A DNA stretch of 62,714 nt from Acanthaster planci. Taxonomy: Eukaryota; Echinodermata; Asteroidea; Valvatida; Acanthasteridae. Every line of letters begins with the position of its first letter. Within the stretch, counting starts at the first letter, position 1. Made by a program: the position numbers and the translations under genes. The notes under the pieces were generated by a model that ran no database searches, had not been told where the DNA came from, and was given only the letters and a program-made list of their open reading frames with translations. Positions 50,859-62,714 of this stretch are shown piece after piece. The DNA lies in contig NW_019091418.1 of NCBI RefSeq assembly GCF_001949145.1, positions 2,988,708-3,051,421 on the forward strand. Reading direction: 5' to 3'.

Positions 50859-51642
50859 TAAAACATGCATAAAGCCTTGTCCAGCAACTACTGGTAGAGG
50901 TACAGGCCATTAAATTCTACAATTGTAGCTCCAGGCAAAATCATGTCAATATTCAATGTTAATCTCCCTGGTGGAGAATTCAGAACGAATTTCTACCAAT
51001 TCTACCATACATGCATTTTATAAAAGAGCTATAATAACAAAAATTCAAAATTTAACTGAGAATTTCAGACAAAGGTCAACGCCATCCACAGAAATGTGTG
51101 TAAATAATGCTAAGTTGGGTTTTTGCAAACGCACAGTTTTTGCCAGTTGTTGCATTACATATTGTTTTGTGGTGCATGCACACCATGTATTGGTCAGAAT
51201 ATTTCATGTCACATGATCTGTGGTTCACCAATCAGATGGCGGGGTTTTACTTGGAAGTAGTATAAAAGCAAATAACACATCAGAGTGACAAAGAAACAGA
51301 ATTCAAATTCAACATGTTTACGCTGGAAATCCCTAAATTCTCCAAAGGAAATGTGCGAGATAGGTATACAGACAGAACATGCACAAAGTATTAAAGATCA
51401 TTCAAGTACAGCTATGAATATGCATTGGCCCTATATGCAATGTTTACGCTGGCATGAAGTCAGACATTTTGTCCTCAAATGACCTTGCCTTTTTGAAATA
51501 CAAAATTGACTCATTGTATAGAAACCAAGTAACACTGATCTAAGAGTCCAAAACCAAATACCATATTAACACCCCATGCCTCTTGAATTTACCCACTCAC
51601 ATCCATGTTTATCCTTGCCATCAACAGCCACAGATTTCCTGT

Positions 51643-54600
51643 TTATCTCAAGTCATCTGGGCAGTCAGGTTGCTTGGAGGGGTGGGCCACACTGAAAGCA
51701 TCTAGTTCCAGTAAAGCAGCATTAATTCTTGAAATAATAGGGTAGTTGGACATATTCACTTTGAACCTGACAATGCAAAACGAGAACCATCATTTAAGAA
51801 GAAGTGATTCACACAGACTGCCAATGTTAAGAGATTTTATACTTGACTAACTGCTAAATGAATACATAAAGTTGTCACAGGCAATCATTCTGCAATCATT
51901 TTCAAACTAATTTCATGAAAATCAGACACGCCATTCTCATGCAGCGTGCATTTTTCCGAGACAGATCATAATATCCATACTTTTTCAACTGCATGCTCAA
52001 TGCATGCAGGTCGATGCACTGGAGTTCATGAACTTGAAATAACCATAAGATCAAAATCCCATGTCACATTGAATAAAAAACTTGATATTTGTAACGCTTC
52101 ATAGGTTCCATGCATAGAACCTATAAAAAGGCTAATTTCCTCTTTTATTGGAAAATGTCAACATTTGTACCGGTATATCCTGAGATACTGGTATTCCGTT
52201 CGCTAAGGGACTTGGAAATGTTATGTACATTTTTAAGATGAAATTTTTAAGACGAAAGACACTGTTACTGTGACAAGACCGTTGCTACCTATTCGCTCTT
52301 TGCACGCTGCCGCCATAGGCATGGAGGGCCTCAAACTGGCAGCTTTACGCCAAAATAAATAGCCAGTTCAGTGAACTGGGAACAACTAAACCTGCCATAT
52401 GTAATTGTGTGAAACTGCCAGATCAATGCTGCCCATGCCTATGGCACCAGCATGCAAAGAGCAAAGTGCACTAACATTGAATACTAACAGAAACCCAACA
52501 CGAGTCTATTCAACCTTCCATTTTAACACATTGTGGTTAATGACACAGGAAGCAAACACAGTCCTATTCTAGGTTAAAAAATATGTCAAGTCATGCAGAT
52601 TATCTTGAAAAAGTTTCAAGCCTAGTCTCACATGATTCTTCTTAATGTTGACCATGTAAAAGGTTGTCTACATTCAAAACAAGGCATAAAATGAATCCAT
52701 ACTCCAGTGACATACCTGCATACATTGGGAGCCTCCCTAAGACAATTTGCCAATTTCTTCTCATTTAATGCAGCAACACTTTAGAAATGGTACTTGGGTT
52801 GTGGATAAAAAAATTTGAACACCCTTTTCACAAAAAGAAAAATCCCAATTTCCCCCAACATGTAGTGCCATAGTAGCATATGTTATTAGGTTTCCATTAA
52901 TTTTAAGAATAACCTAAACAATCGTCTCACCTGTTAGCATTAAAGACTTGAGGTACAAGGCAAAGATCTGCCATGGTGATGTCATCCCCAACACAGTACT
53001 TCCCTGCTGTTTGCTCAACAATCTTCTCAAATGTCTCAAAACCATCTGAAATCACCTTCTGAGCCCATTCTACTTTCCTCTCCTCACCAATGTAACGTAA
53101 AACACTTAAATTCTGCAAGAAAAATGCAAAAGACAAGCACCTACAATTGATGATTTGCCTCTTTATCTTTCTGACTGCTAGCAATTTACGACCATTTAAG
53201 AAACGTTGATTCTAGTAAAAAACATATCTTCTGTGGTGTTCCACAGGGTTCCATTCTTGCTCCGCACCATTTCCTACTCTAAGTTCATCGCTTACTTTTC
53301 TCTTCTACTTTTTTACATTTTATTCTTTTTGCTGATGATACAACCATCACCTCTTCACACCCAAACTCCTACACCCTAATTAACACAGAGAATACTGAAC
53401 TTTCCAGAGTGTTGTCATGGTTCAAAGCCAACCGACTTTCTTTGATTCATGCCAAGATGAACTTTAAGCTCTTTACCAGGTCCACGAAGTCTTCCAAGGA
53501 TCTTGATGTCATTTCAATCGATAACATCGCCAATTCAAGGTTCCATTTCACCAAGTTTTAGGTGCTACGATAGATGACAAACTCTCCTGGACTAACCATA
53601 TCACCAACATTAATAAAACTGTCTCACGCAACATAGGCGTTCCAGTTAAACTGCAGGCCTTTATTCCACAATCCACTTTGTTTTCACTTTATAAAACTCT
53701 TATTTTGCCTTATCTCACCTACTATAACATTGTCTGGGCGCATACAAGAAACTCAAAACTTCATTCACTTACAACCATCCAAAACAAGACTATTGGGATT
53801 TGTACTTTTCCCATCCTCGTGAGCACACAGCACCACGTTTAGCTTGATTAAACACTTCAACACTGTCAGACATTAACAAACTTCATACAGCAATTTTTAT
53901 GAACAAATCTACCCACAACCTCCTTCCTCGAACATTTTGTTCTTATTTCAGCATCGTAGGAGACACTCACACTCTACCAAATCAAGCAATAGTCTATTTA
54001 TCCCAGTCACTTGAACCTCATATTCTTTCAACACCCTTCATTTTTATGGCCTCTGTTTTTGGAACAGCATTGATAAAGAAGTGGAAACTCAGTTGTCTGT
54101 GGATAAATTTAAGTCTGTGTATGAGAACATCCTTATTTCTCATTAATTTGCTCCTCTTGACTGCATGTACACAACCAGTGCTTTTGCTCGTTAGTAAGCA
54201 TTTTTTTTTATGGAGGAGGGTTGAATCTTTTGCTTCAATCACTTTTTCCGGATTAATACTCATTTTGCTGTTTCGTTTGCTTATTTTGAAAACAAACGCT
54301 CATGCAAAGCAAGTTTGATTCTTTTTTATGTTTGTCATTTTTGTATTCCTTAATTTAGTATTTCATCCCCAATCAATTGATTTTTCATTATTATATTTTT
54401 CATTAAGGGCATTTTCAACACAAGCTTCAGCTTTTTTAATGTACCCCACACCTTGCAACTCTAACATTACTTCCCTTCGTTATTTTAAGTAAGATTTTTT
54501 GATATTTTGCTCCTAATGTCTAAAATTCAATTTTGTATCTATTCCGAATGTGAAATAAATGTAAATGAATGTGATGTACATATACATGTACCTGTACTGA

Positions 54601-57600
54601 TCAAGTGCAGTTTGCTTTCACACCAACTTTTACAGTTACGCCGACATGACACAAACCGCATGTGCACAACTGAAGAGAGTAATGCAGGTCATCATCATTA
54701 CTCTGAATTTCAGAACACCAGGGTACATTAAGCACAACAGATCAGATTTGCACCTTTTACAAAACAGTTTTAGTGTAACAAAAAATTTGACTGAATTTTC
54801 ACTCACATTATGACCTGTTGCACCAGCCTTTGTAATCACAGTACTCACAAGTCCATAACAAGTTATTCAGTCTTAAGCCAATTCATAAGCTATTCAAATG
54901 AGCTGTGACAAAAGCATTGCTTTGTTATTGTTCACCCTGTTACTTGTGACTAGCCTTGTGAAGGGACTTGTGATGGACTCGAACACAGCACTGGTGGTCA
55001 GGTACATGCATATTCCAGTGAGACGTTGTCCAATTGCCAAATTTGTGGATATACATGTACATGTACTATACAAGGCTAGCTCAAGGCTTGGGAAACTTCA
55101 CGCTGAAGATTCAAACATGGATGGAAAACTGTGCTGCTTTATCAGTTAACAGAGCACAAAATGTACATGTAAATGATTCCAATTGCTCAAAGTATCTACT
55201 TAGCACCTACTATTGCAGAGAAATGTGATTTTTTTTACTCACCTGAAGGGGCTGAATACCACAAGAAATGATCTGAGACAGTTGTCGAGCCTGAAAAGTT
55301 TTTAAAAAGAAATCAACAAAACCACAGGTAAGCTAGCACTGTGTCATGTTACTGAAGAAATAATCTCACCAATCACATCAGTAACTGCATGTTACAGTTA
55401 GGCAAAAAAATGGACAACAAAATACACAGGAAGTCAAAATATAATTCAATAAAATCAAGATGAGATTGAGGGGAAAATGTAAAAGCTACAAAATAATCGG
55501 CAAAGATTTTGAGGTCAACGCAGTAGAGTACAGTCTACAACATGTATGGCATATATACAGTGTATGTGCTTACCTGAAGGCAAGCCTTAACATATCCATT
55601 TCTTGTGTTCTTCATCCATTTTTATGTAAAAAGACCACTGTATCCTTGAGATATTCCAGGTTTCAAAAATAGATTTGAAAATTCTGAAATCAGGAAAATC
55701 CTGATACAAAAATTCTGAAATCAGGAAAATCCTGATGAAAACATTCTGAAATCAGGAAAAAACCTGATAAATCTCACCGCTGATAACAACAGACAAGGAA
55801 TTTAAACAAACACTTTGCACAGGATGTTACAAATTTTCCTCTTAATGCATCCTGATTGCCAACAGCAATTAGTATGCCTTAAATCACGAATACAGTTGAA
55901 TATCCAACTTACAGCGAATCGTTTCTTAGGATCTTTAGGTAGCAAGGATGGTCCCTCTCGAGTCTCATCAAGGTACTCAATGATGGCATTCTACAGGAGA
56001 GAAAATTCTACATTTGTGACTTACACCCAATGAAAAGTATGAGAACTACCATCAAAGTTGAAGTACACAGTGGTTCTAATTCTGTGTGTGACCAGTCGAC
56101 AAAGTATTGTCAACCGTCCCAGGTTTAATGTCACTTTTTTTTTAAGTGTGCCTTTATAATTAGTTGAAGTGCGCCCTCTCTCGCCATGTACATGTATCAC
56201 AATGTCTGGCACTGTAGGAATGCAGTGCTGCTTTGTACAAATTGTAAGTTGCGGTGTTGCGTTTGTAGGAGTTATGCAACTATTGCATATTTAGAGTTCC
56301 ACTGTCTGGGTGGGGCAAGTTATTTGGCTCATCATTAGTGCGTCTTGCCGTGTAGCTTTGCTTTTCTGCCTTTCGTCTTGCGAGGTGCACTTCTCTACGT
56401 CACGCTAGTGTCTTTGCTGCACACTGCATTGCATTAGTGTGGGATACACATCTCCATGTGAAGTTCACACACTGATGGTGCTCCTAACTTATGTTGTGAG
56501 CTACCGGTAGCCTGTGTTTAGGTGTAGTCCCGATATTGTAAAATTTGAGTTTGGAACTCGGCAGTATGGCATGGTGGCAGTGGACACATGGTGAGTGAGC
56601 ACTTTCTAATTTTCCTCTAATAATTGTTCGATTATAGATTGTACACATTTAGATCTGCATTTTGCACTTTTGTAGGCACATTATGGAACTATGTCCTGTT
56701 GAACTCTAGTTTGCTTGAGGTAGTTTCTTGTAAGCATCTTTGCATATTGTTCAGAGATATCAATATTTTTGAACATTGTACACCTCAATAAAAATGAGTG
56801 TTTGATCATATTTTGTCAACATCCTTAACTTATAATGATTTGTTTCAGTGTTATATTAAATGTTTAATTCTGATTTACAGTGACCGACCTAGTCCTCCTA
56901 TGGACCTAGCAGTATCGTACATGTACATGTGTAGGTCATCCTACACCACCTAGTATTTGATGTACACGTAGCCCTTCCATAACATCTTGAGTAAGTTAAT
57001 TTTGGTAGTTCGTATTCTCAACAATATTACTGGTGGTTGTGAAACATTTCATTTCTTATTAAACTGATTAGTGCATGTTGATAAAAAAATAAGGAATGTA
57101 AACCATAAATTCAAAACGTAGGCTGTGGCAGGGCCGCATATTTTATGCCTTAAATGTAAATGAATCCAGTATATGCATATAACTGTACATGGACTTCTAC
57201 CATATATGATGCTGGGTCACTTACACAAATGTATTTTCATCTTAATTTACAGATTGGTCCATCATCATATTGACTTTATTTGTGTGGGTGTTTTGGGGGT
57301 TTCTTAAGGGGTTTTTTTTGCTTAAACCTCCTGTGCAAATGTCATCTGGTACAATATTTTGAGCAGTCATTTTTGCCTGTCAAGTGTCTGGTCTAAACCT
57401 TCAGTGTTTAACTACCCATTTGTATGATTTTTATGGTACCTTCCCACTGGCCTGCTTTCTGTTTGATAAATCTTGGCCAGTTACAGCAGGTGGTTAGGGT
57501 TGAGTAGTTTGTGCATGGTGGCCAGCCAACAAAAACATATGCCAGGTTGGGCTAAATTGGATTTGACCGTCCTCTGACTGCACCACCATTAAAGGGGGTT

Positions 57601-60600
57601 AAGGTAACTTGGATTAATTTGGATTAATAACTGACGTAATTGTAAGTACATATAATTGTTCCAATTTTCAATTTTAATTAAATCAGCAGTCTATTTTCGT
57701 AAATTGGTGTTTTTTTTGAAATTTTTTTACTCTGCATCCCTGTTTCCGTAATATTTTGCGTTATCCGCCATCCCTCTCTCTGGTAAAATTTAACCACTCG
57801 GTAACATGTGAAATATCATGTCATATCATATCACAGCTCTTCCTCAATGCAGTTTTCTAGAATTTTGACAGTTTTTCCATGTGAAAATCGACATGTATGC
57901 ATACTTAAGAAATGTGCCAAAACTGCTGTTTGTTAAATGCCATGAAATTGTTTACCTACCGGTAGAAAGCTTGCTTTCAGTGTTCAAGTTGTCTACCTGT
58001 ACTTAGCAGTGGTTGTGTTCTAACCACATTTGTTGAATCTGTCCCAAGAGAGGATTCATATTTCATTAAAAAGAAACTGTCATATTTTCTTCAACTTTTT
58101 TGGCTTTTTCTTTCATTACTGGTCCATTATTCTCAAAGCAATAAGGCATACATGTACATGTAATTGAGGTTAACAGACATTTTGAAATCATCGTACGTAT
58201 TGTGACGGAAAGTGTATAGATACATGTATTCCGTAGAACCAGTCAAATTTTATTAATGAATTGTAGTAACCGTGGAGTGAACATACCCGGTTGGTTGGCT
58301 AGTGACCTTGTAATGTGTACTAGCTGGGCGGAGTATAGCGCGCTGTGTACACGTGGTTGTAGGGCCGTGTACTAGCTGGGCGGAGTATAGCACGCTGTGT
58401 ACACGTGGTTTTAGGGCCGTGTACTGGCTAGGCGGAGTATAGCGCGCTGTTTACACGTGGTTGTAGGGCCGTGTACTGGCTGGGCGGAGTATAGCGCGCT
58501 GTGTACACGTGGTTGTAGGGCCGTGTACTGGCTGGGCGGAGTATAGCGCGCTGTGTACACGTGGTTGTAGGGCCGTGTACTGGCTGGGCGGAGTATAGCG
58601 CGTTGTGTACACGTGGTTGTAGGGCCGTGTACTGGCTGGGCGGTTGTAGGGCCAGAGCAAGCACATGGAGGAGTTGGGTGCTGGTTGGTAAGTTGGGTGC
58701 TGGACTTCAAGGAGTGAAGTTGGTAAGTTGGGTGCTGGACTTCAAGGAGTGAAGTTGGTAAGTTCGGTGCTGGACTTCAAGGAGTGAAGTTGGTAAGTTG
58801 GGTGCTGGACTTCAAGGAGTGAAGTTGGTAAGTTGGGTGAGGAGCGAGGAATTTGTCAGTGCTGGGCGAAGTGTTGTGTGGTGCTTATGCGTAGCGAGTG
58901 CAGAAGTGTTTAGACTGTGCTTGGCTGACTGGCATGTGTACCTGATGTGTTGCAAGTACGTGTGCAAAGCTGTATGGGCTGTACATGGCTGATTGCTGGC
59001 TCGCATGTGAGGTATGGCTTGTACAAAGTTGTACAAGTTGTACATTGCTGATGTGGTGTGCATCGTTTAAACAGTGCTGCGTTGCTTATGCAGATGCAGT
59101 GGGATTTTGCTGATGTGCAGTGTATTGCTGATACATTTGAGTGTTGCTGCTGCAGCCCTGGGTTAGTTTAACACTTACTCCAATTGAAGTTGAGGACCTT
59201 GGTAACTAAACAACCCTTTACGGTACATTGCATTTGTTGTTTATTGTTGAATAAATTGTATCTCCTGTAACGACAATTCTCTTGCCAAGGATTAATTAAC
59301 ACTCAGTCACAATCGGCAGTATATTTCCTCATAAACGGTCCCGCACCCTTAGCCTTGAGGTCGTTCTGTGTGTTCTCTCGTCTAGGGAAGAACCTTAGGT
59401 TGGAAAGATTGACTCTGCCACTAACAGTGCTAGACTTGATCCCATCAACTTAGGGTAGGCCTGAGGATGACCGCCACAGTATCAACTCCTTGAAGACCAT
59501 GGTCATCCTTCAAGATATGACAGAAAGTGCAAAGTTTAAAGTGCTCTGAGAATGACCAAGACTGATTTCTCATCCTTACAGTATTCAGATTTTTTATTAA
59601 ATAGATCAAATGTGAGGACTGGTAGGGGTAAGGAATTTCTTAGGAATACCTATGGGTTTATGTTAATGAGGAAATTAGCATAAATGTTCCACGATGCAAT
59701 AAGTGATCATTACCTACTAAAATATTTTGCTTTCTCCACCTTCTAAGTGAATATAAGGTGCTTGTTCATGATAAATGAGCAAGATAATTCTGGATATGAA
59801 GTTAATTGCCAAAAGACGTTATCAGAAACCTGAAGCAACTATTGCTGACTGATTGCCAGCAGTTTTCAGCTCAGCATGTATACATGTACATGTACAGTAC
59901 ATGTGAACTCGCCAAATGTACTACAACCTTCCAAAGAAAACTTTAGCCCTACCGGGTATTAGGAGCATTCATCTCAAGTCTTACTTACGGACTGCGTTAG
60001 CACCATTCCATCAATATGCATGGCTGGAACCTGACCGTTTGGATTCAGTGACAGGTATTTCTCTCCCTTGTGTTCTGACTTCAGTAAATTCACTGCTGCA
60101 TATTCATACTCTATGCCCTTGACTGCCAAAGCTGTTGCAAGGAAAAGGACACAAAAAGGACTGCTTGAACAAGGAATATATCTTGAAATAGACAGGGGTG
60201 TTGGGGGGAAATGAAAGTAAAATTCTTGAATAAATACATGTACATGTAAAAATGGAAATATGAATAGGAATACATAAGTGACTGGCCATTCTTCAATGTT
60301 GGACCGGCCAAGCATACATGTATCCCCTTGTTTTAGAGGCAGATGTAACGGTATTGGTTTATCATCCAACCTGATTATAGTTAACTCTGTAATCTCTTTT
60401 TTGGGGGGATACAATGCCTTCAAAGTATGTGTACGTGGTATGTACGGTAGGTTACACCTGATACCATTTTGCAATGCCTGGTGGGGGAACTTGGCGGTTG
60501 AATATGTCTCTGGTGAGACCTACATGTACATACATGTACCGGTACGATGTCTTGCCATTGTTTAGACAGAGTGAAACATATTGAACTTACATGCAAGTTA

Positions 60601-61662
60601 ATTAAGGTTGTTTATCGTGGACTGTCGGGCCTACATGTAGAAAGTTTCCACAATTTAGGACAGAATTCACATAAGGACTGTCGGGCCTACATGTAGAAAG
60701 TTTCCACAATTTAGGACAGAATTCACAAAAGGACTCAAAGTTCTGCAGATTTTTCTTTTCAGGTGAAATTTGTAGGCACTTCTATAAAAATTTCTGAAAA
60801 GTTTGACAAGGGGAAATTAGATAAAATGAGCCATTAGATGTACTGTTATCTTTGAGCAAACTTGAATTCTCAATTCTGATTGGTTGATCCATGACAACAA
60901 ACAGTGTGACAAACTGTAAAACCTGCCCCCGTCAACCGTATTCCACGGTTCATATCAAACCCTGCATAATGCGTAGTTCTAACTCAACGCATTGCCCTAC
61001 TTTTATGCTAACAGCAAAATACACAACAGTAAAAATTACTTTAAATTTGGCTGAGTGGTATACGGGACACAGATGCATTACATTATTCTGTGTTCCAAGA
61101 GTGCAAACGTGATAACTACGTGTAATAATGTCACACATGGTTTTCATCTATGTTTTCCTACAAGGGTATGGTGCTGTGAATCCATAATCCTTACCACATT
61201 CCCATTAGCACACATGTGGGCAATGACATTTTAACAGGGCCAAAATAGGCAGTGAAACTCTTTTCAACATTTGAAGAAATCAAAAACTTTGATAAAGTAT
61301 AAGATATTAACTACCAGCAATTCATACATACATGTACATGGACGTAAACTTTGAGAGACACAAGACTTACAGTTGTCAGCCCTGCAGCCAAATACAGTAC
61401 AACAGATTGAGGAACAAAATTTATTTGATTGGTGGATCGGAATTGCAACTGATTGAACAAAAGATCCTTAAAGAAATCCAACGTCATTTCCCTATCCGTT
61501 CATCAGATGGAAATGGTGACTGGCTGATCATCGGTAGGTCAACATACATGTACATGTACACGTAATAGCTACTCATTTTATTTTAAAAAAATATAGAGCA
61601 TTATACTCACCAATTCTAACTCGCCATGAACAAGAGCTTCGAAAGTAGGAATACAAAACAGG
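51643..61662 (-). CDS. GSTZ1: GSTZ1, maleylacetoacetate isomerase (zeta-class glutathione transferase); start exon not found
   Basis: Six exons on the minus strand join in phase: 61662-61611, 60131-59989, 55990-55913, 55290-55243, 53112-52931 and 51766-51643 (TAA). They give 208 residues, against 216 in human. The first visible exon carries the zeta-class active-site motif '[13 protein letters not shown]' (SSC). Next come the thioredoxin-fold glutathione site '[13 protein letters not shown]' and '[12 protein letters not shown]', then the helical domain '[18 protein letters not shown]', '[20 protein letters not shown]' and '[14 protein letters not shown]'. Known function: isomerises maleylacetoacetate to fumarylacetoacetate in tyrosine catabolism (EC 5.2.1.2), in cytosol or mitochondria. 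Only the few residues before 'PVLYSYF' are missing; that exon lies beyond 61662 or outside the window. Introns hold a dead LINE and a candidate LTR. Confidence 0.93.
52296..52461. mobile_element. Long foldback element (MITE-like), ~166 bp
   Basis: The left arm CTCTTTGCACGCTGCCGCCA continuing TAGGCATGG pairs with the right arm CCATGCCTATGGCACCAGCA continuing TGCAAAGAG, with a few mismatches. Inner CTGGCAG/CTGCCAG segments and a central CAGTTCAGTGAACTG extend the pairing. It lies in the last intron of GSTZ1. It fits a hairpin MITE, and a transcript could fold into a long hairpin. Confidence 0.7.
53223..54150 (+). mobile_element. Degenerate non-LTR retrotransposon (LINE) 3' part
   Basis: Frame-shifted pieces of a reverse transcriptase are readable on the plus strand: 'CGVPQGSIL' near 53235, 'LFADDTT' (the YADD-type catalytic motif) near 53325-53345, '[16 protein letters not shown]' near 53565 and '[18 protein letters not shown]' near 53690. 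A terminal 'FWNSIDKEV' segment lies near 54060 and the frame closes near 54150. This order matches CR1/Jockey-like LINE C-termini. Stops and frameshifts show it is inactive, and the 5' part is missing. It lies antisense in a GSTZ1 intron. Confidence 0.85.
55678..55770 (+). repeat. 31-base tandem repeat, three copies, each with an inner hairpin
   Basis: ATTCTGAAATCAGGAAAATC starts at 55681, 55712 and 55743. Each unit contains ATCAGG-AAAA-TCCTGAT (CCTGAT in the third copy), so each can form a small stem-loop. It lies in a GSTZ1 intron. Confidence 0.85.
58315..58652 (+). repeat. 52-base minisatellite, 6.5 copies
   Basis: GTGTACTGGCTGGGCGGAGT followed by ATAGCGCGCTGTGTACACGT starts at 58315, 58367, 58419, 58471, 58523, 58575 and a truncated 58627. 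The copies are very similar, so amplification looks recent. The GC-rich unit stands out from the AT-rich surroundings. Repetitive open frames across it on the minus strand are artefacts of the array. Confidence 0.93.
58685..58840 (+). repeat. 35-base minisatellite, about 4.5 copies
   Basis: TTGGTAAGTTGGGTGCTGGA starts at 58685, 58720, 58755, 58790 and 58825. It adjoins the 52-base array but has an unrelated unit. Both lie inside the candidate LTR. Confidence 0.9.
60619..60730 (+). repeat. 56-base tandem duplication
   Basis: GGACTGTCGGGCCTACATGT opens two copies at 60619 and 60675 that are almost identical over 56 bases. A third copy begins GGACT and then diverges. It lies in the first visible intron of GSTZ1. 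Confidence 0.85.
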
Positions 61663-62375
61663 CTGTAGAGACAAAGACAAGACTCATCAAAAAACATCTA
61701 ATAAGAGACTGTGCTATAAATTACTTTAAGTTCCAATTTTCATCTTTGAAATTACTTTTTTTGTGAATACTGCACCACATGATACAGTAAGTACATGTGC
61801 CGGTATGACAGCCAAAAAAGAAACAATATTGACGTAGTTGATCTAAAGAGGAAAGGAAATTATTCTACAGTTTTTACATTACATGTATTGAAACTGAAAG
61901 TGAAATGTCATTTTTTCCTGTTTTCCTTTTTCTTCTGTAGTATTCAACATGGATATTCCTGCAGGTTCAACCACACTCTTGGAATCATGCCAAGAATACA
62001 TTTTTGCACATGGACGGTTGCACAACAAAAACAAAATTTAATCACCCGCCTCCGAAAATGGTCAAGCAAATATACAAAGATTGGCCCGTAACCCAATGCA
62101 TGTGCGGTGTAAGACATGGTAAGTACTCAGGCATGTTGGGACTGTTGTTGTGTGGAGTAGAAGAGGGTGGTGAGTAAAAAGGTCAATCAGGAATAATCAG
62201 ATAAGGAATAATCAGGCACATGGTCTTACAACCATCGGACAGACGTTTGAGATATGGATTAGTGTGGATAGATTTATGGGGAAAATTTGATTTAGAAAGT
62301 AGAATTTTTGGGTACAGTAAATGTACACTGATCAGCATTGATTTGATGTGCCTGATTAGAAAGAGGTCAATTAAA

Positions 62376-62470
62376 TAGATGCCGCTTGACAGGTGCACAA
62401 ACCCTATGAGATTGGCCTGAAAAATTCTGTTTTCTAGACCAATACCTCAATATAGGGCTATTCCCTGAAG
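62376..62470 (+). repeat. Dispersed repeat copy (same family as 35795-36440)
   Basis: GATGCCGCTTGACAGGTGCA followed by CAAACCCTATGAGATTGGCC and CCAATACCTCAATA follows the copy at 35.8 kb in order and spacing. Confidence 0.6.
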
Positions 62471-62613
62471 TTTACTTTTTCAGTCATGCTGCTCTCTTCC
62501 CCAGGATTGTGAGGTCTGATGTCCGTCCCACTCCCACAAACCCCACAGAAAATGGGCCTTTTCTGCCCTAAATGTAGGCTGTACAAGACATTTAACAGGG
62601 CGTGAACAAGGCA

Positions 62614-62713
62614 TTCTGTGGTCCTTGTGTATCTACAGAAATACTACTCCACTCCCATAAGAGTTCTGTGGTCCTTGTGTACCCAGAGAAATACTGCTCC
62701 ACTCCCCCAAGAG
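62614..62713 (+). repeat. 50-base tandem repeat reaching the window edge
   Basis: TTCTGTGGTCCTTGTGTA opens copies at 62614 and 62664, each 50 bases long and ending ACTCCC(A/C)(T/C)AAGAG. The array may continue past the end of the window. Confidence 0.85.
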
Positions 62714-62714
62714 C

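Larger units (their letters stand above)
45802..51642. other. Intergenic region between LEFTY and GSTZ1 (convergent)
   Basis: Contains the 3' sides of both genes. Candidate LEFTY polyadenylation signals AATAAA lie at 46351 and near 46695. A 34-base minisatellite occupies 50561-50858. I find no supported exon in the remaining sequence. Confidence 0.5.
58201..59311. mobile_element. Candidate solo LTR (~1.1 kb)
   Basis: The segment begins TGTGACGG and reaches GTCACA at 59306-59311, giving a 6-base terminal inverted repeat TGTGAC/GTCACA. An AATAAA at 59250 fits an LTR polyadenylation signal. Two minisatellites lie inside. I see no internal retroviral-type coding region, primer-binding site or polypurine tract beside it, and no clear target duplication at these limits. 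An alternative right limit at 59318 would give a 4-base GTAT duplication. Identification is tentative. Confidence 0.4.
61663..62714. other. Upstream side of GSTZ1; no exon confirmed
   Basis: The start exon of GSTZ1 should lie here or beyond the window, but I could not find an ATG with a donor in the right phase. The region carries a dispersed repeat copy (62376-62470) and a 50-base tandem repeat at the window edge. Confidence 0.4.

Noticed and set aside
58411-58752. Overlapping open frames with repeated Pro/Thr or Ala/Ser motifs
   Set aside because: They are translations of the 52-base minisatellite in several frames at once and have no independent coding support.

Overview
This is a eukaryotic nuclear window (62.7 kb, AT-rich, several runs of N). 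Genes are split by GT-AG introns, and I built each model by chaining exons whose splice phases agree. A LEFTY gene (a TGF-beta-family Nodal antagonist found only in deuterostomes) points to a deuterostome animal. The many ACATGTACATGT palindromes, short compact exons and repeat types fit a marine invertebrate deuterostome (echinoderm, hemichordate or amphioxus). The species itself is inference.

Layout, left to right. (1) Minus strand, 1-5316: the N-terminal part of an unusual protein with two cadherin-like beta-sandwich domains, a U-box-like module and TRAF-type zinc-finger motifs; its 3' end lies outside the window. (2) Plus strand, 8297-18640: SDE2, complete in 7 coding exons, with a 5.1 kb first intron holding a tandem duplication split by a gap. 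(3) Minus strand, 23399-35557 plus an upstream noncoding exon near 37.5 kb: a gene of about 18 coding exons that I do not recognise (called X here), Ser/Thr-Pro-rich and carrying candidate PP1-docking motifs. (4) Plus strand, 38783-41288: a short three-exon gene (called Y), head-to-head with X, rich in Thr-Pro sites. (5) Plus strand, 43361-45801: LEFTY, complete in 4 exons. (6) Minus strand, 51643-61662: GSTZ1 (maleylacetoacetate isomerase), complete except for the start codon exon, with a dead LINE in one intron and a candidate LTR in another.

No operon-like logic links the genes. The notable points are that SDE2 and LEFTY lie close together, as in the human genome (LEFTY2-SDE2 on 1q42), and that X and Y share a divergent promoter interval and both look like cell-cycle or chromosome proteins. 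Between genes the window is dominated by repeats: minisatellites with 31, 34, 35, 37, 50, 52 and 56 base units, TTAA-flanked MITE-like elements, long foldbacks, a SINE-like fragment, a LINE remnant and a possible solo LTR. I saw no tRNA, rRNA or CRISPR array.
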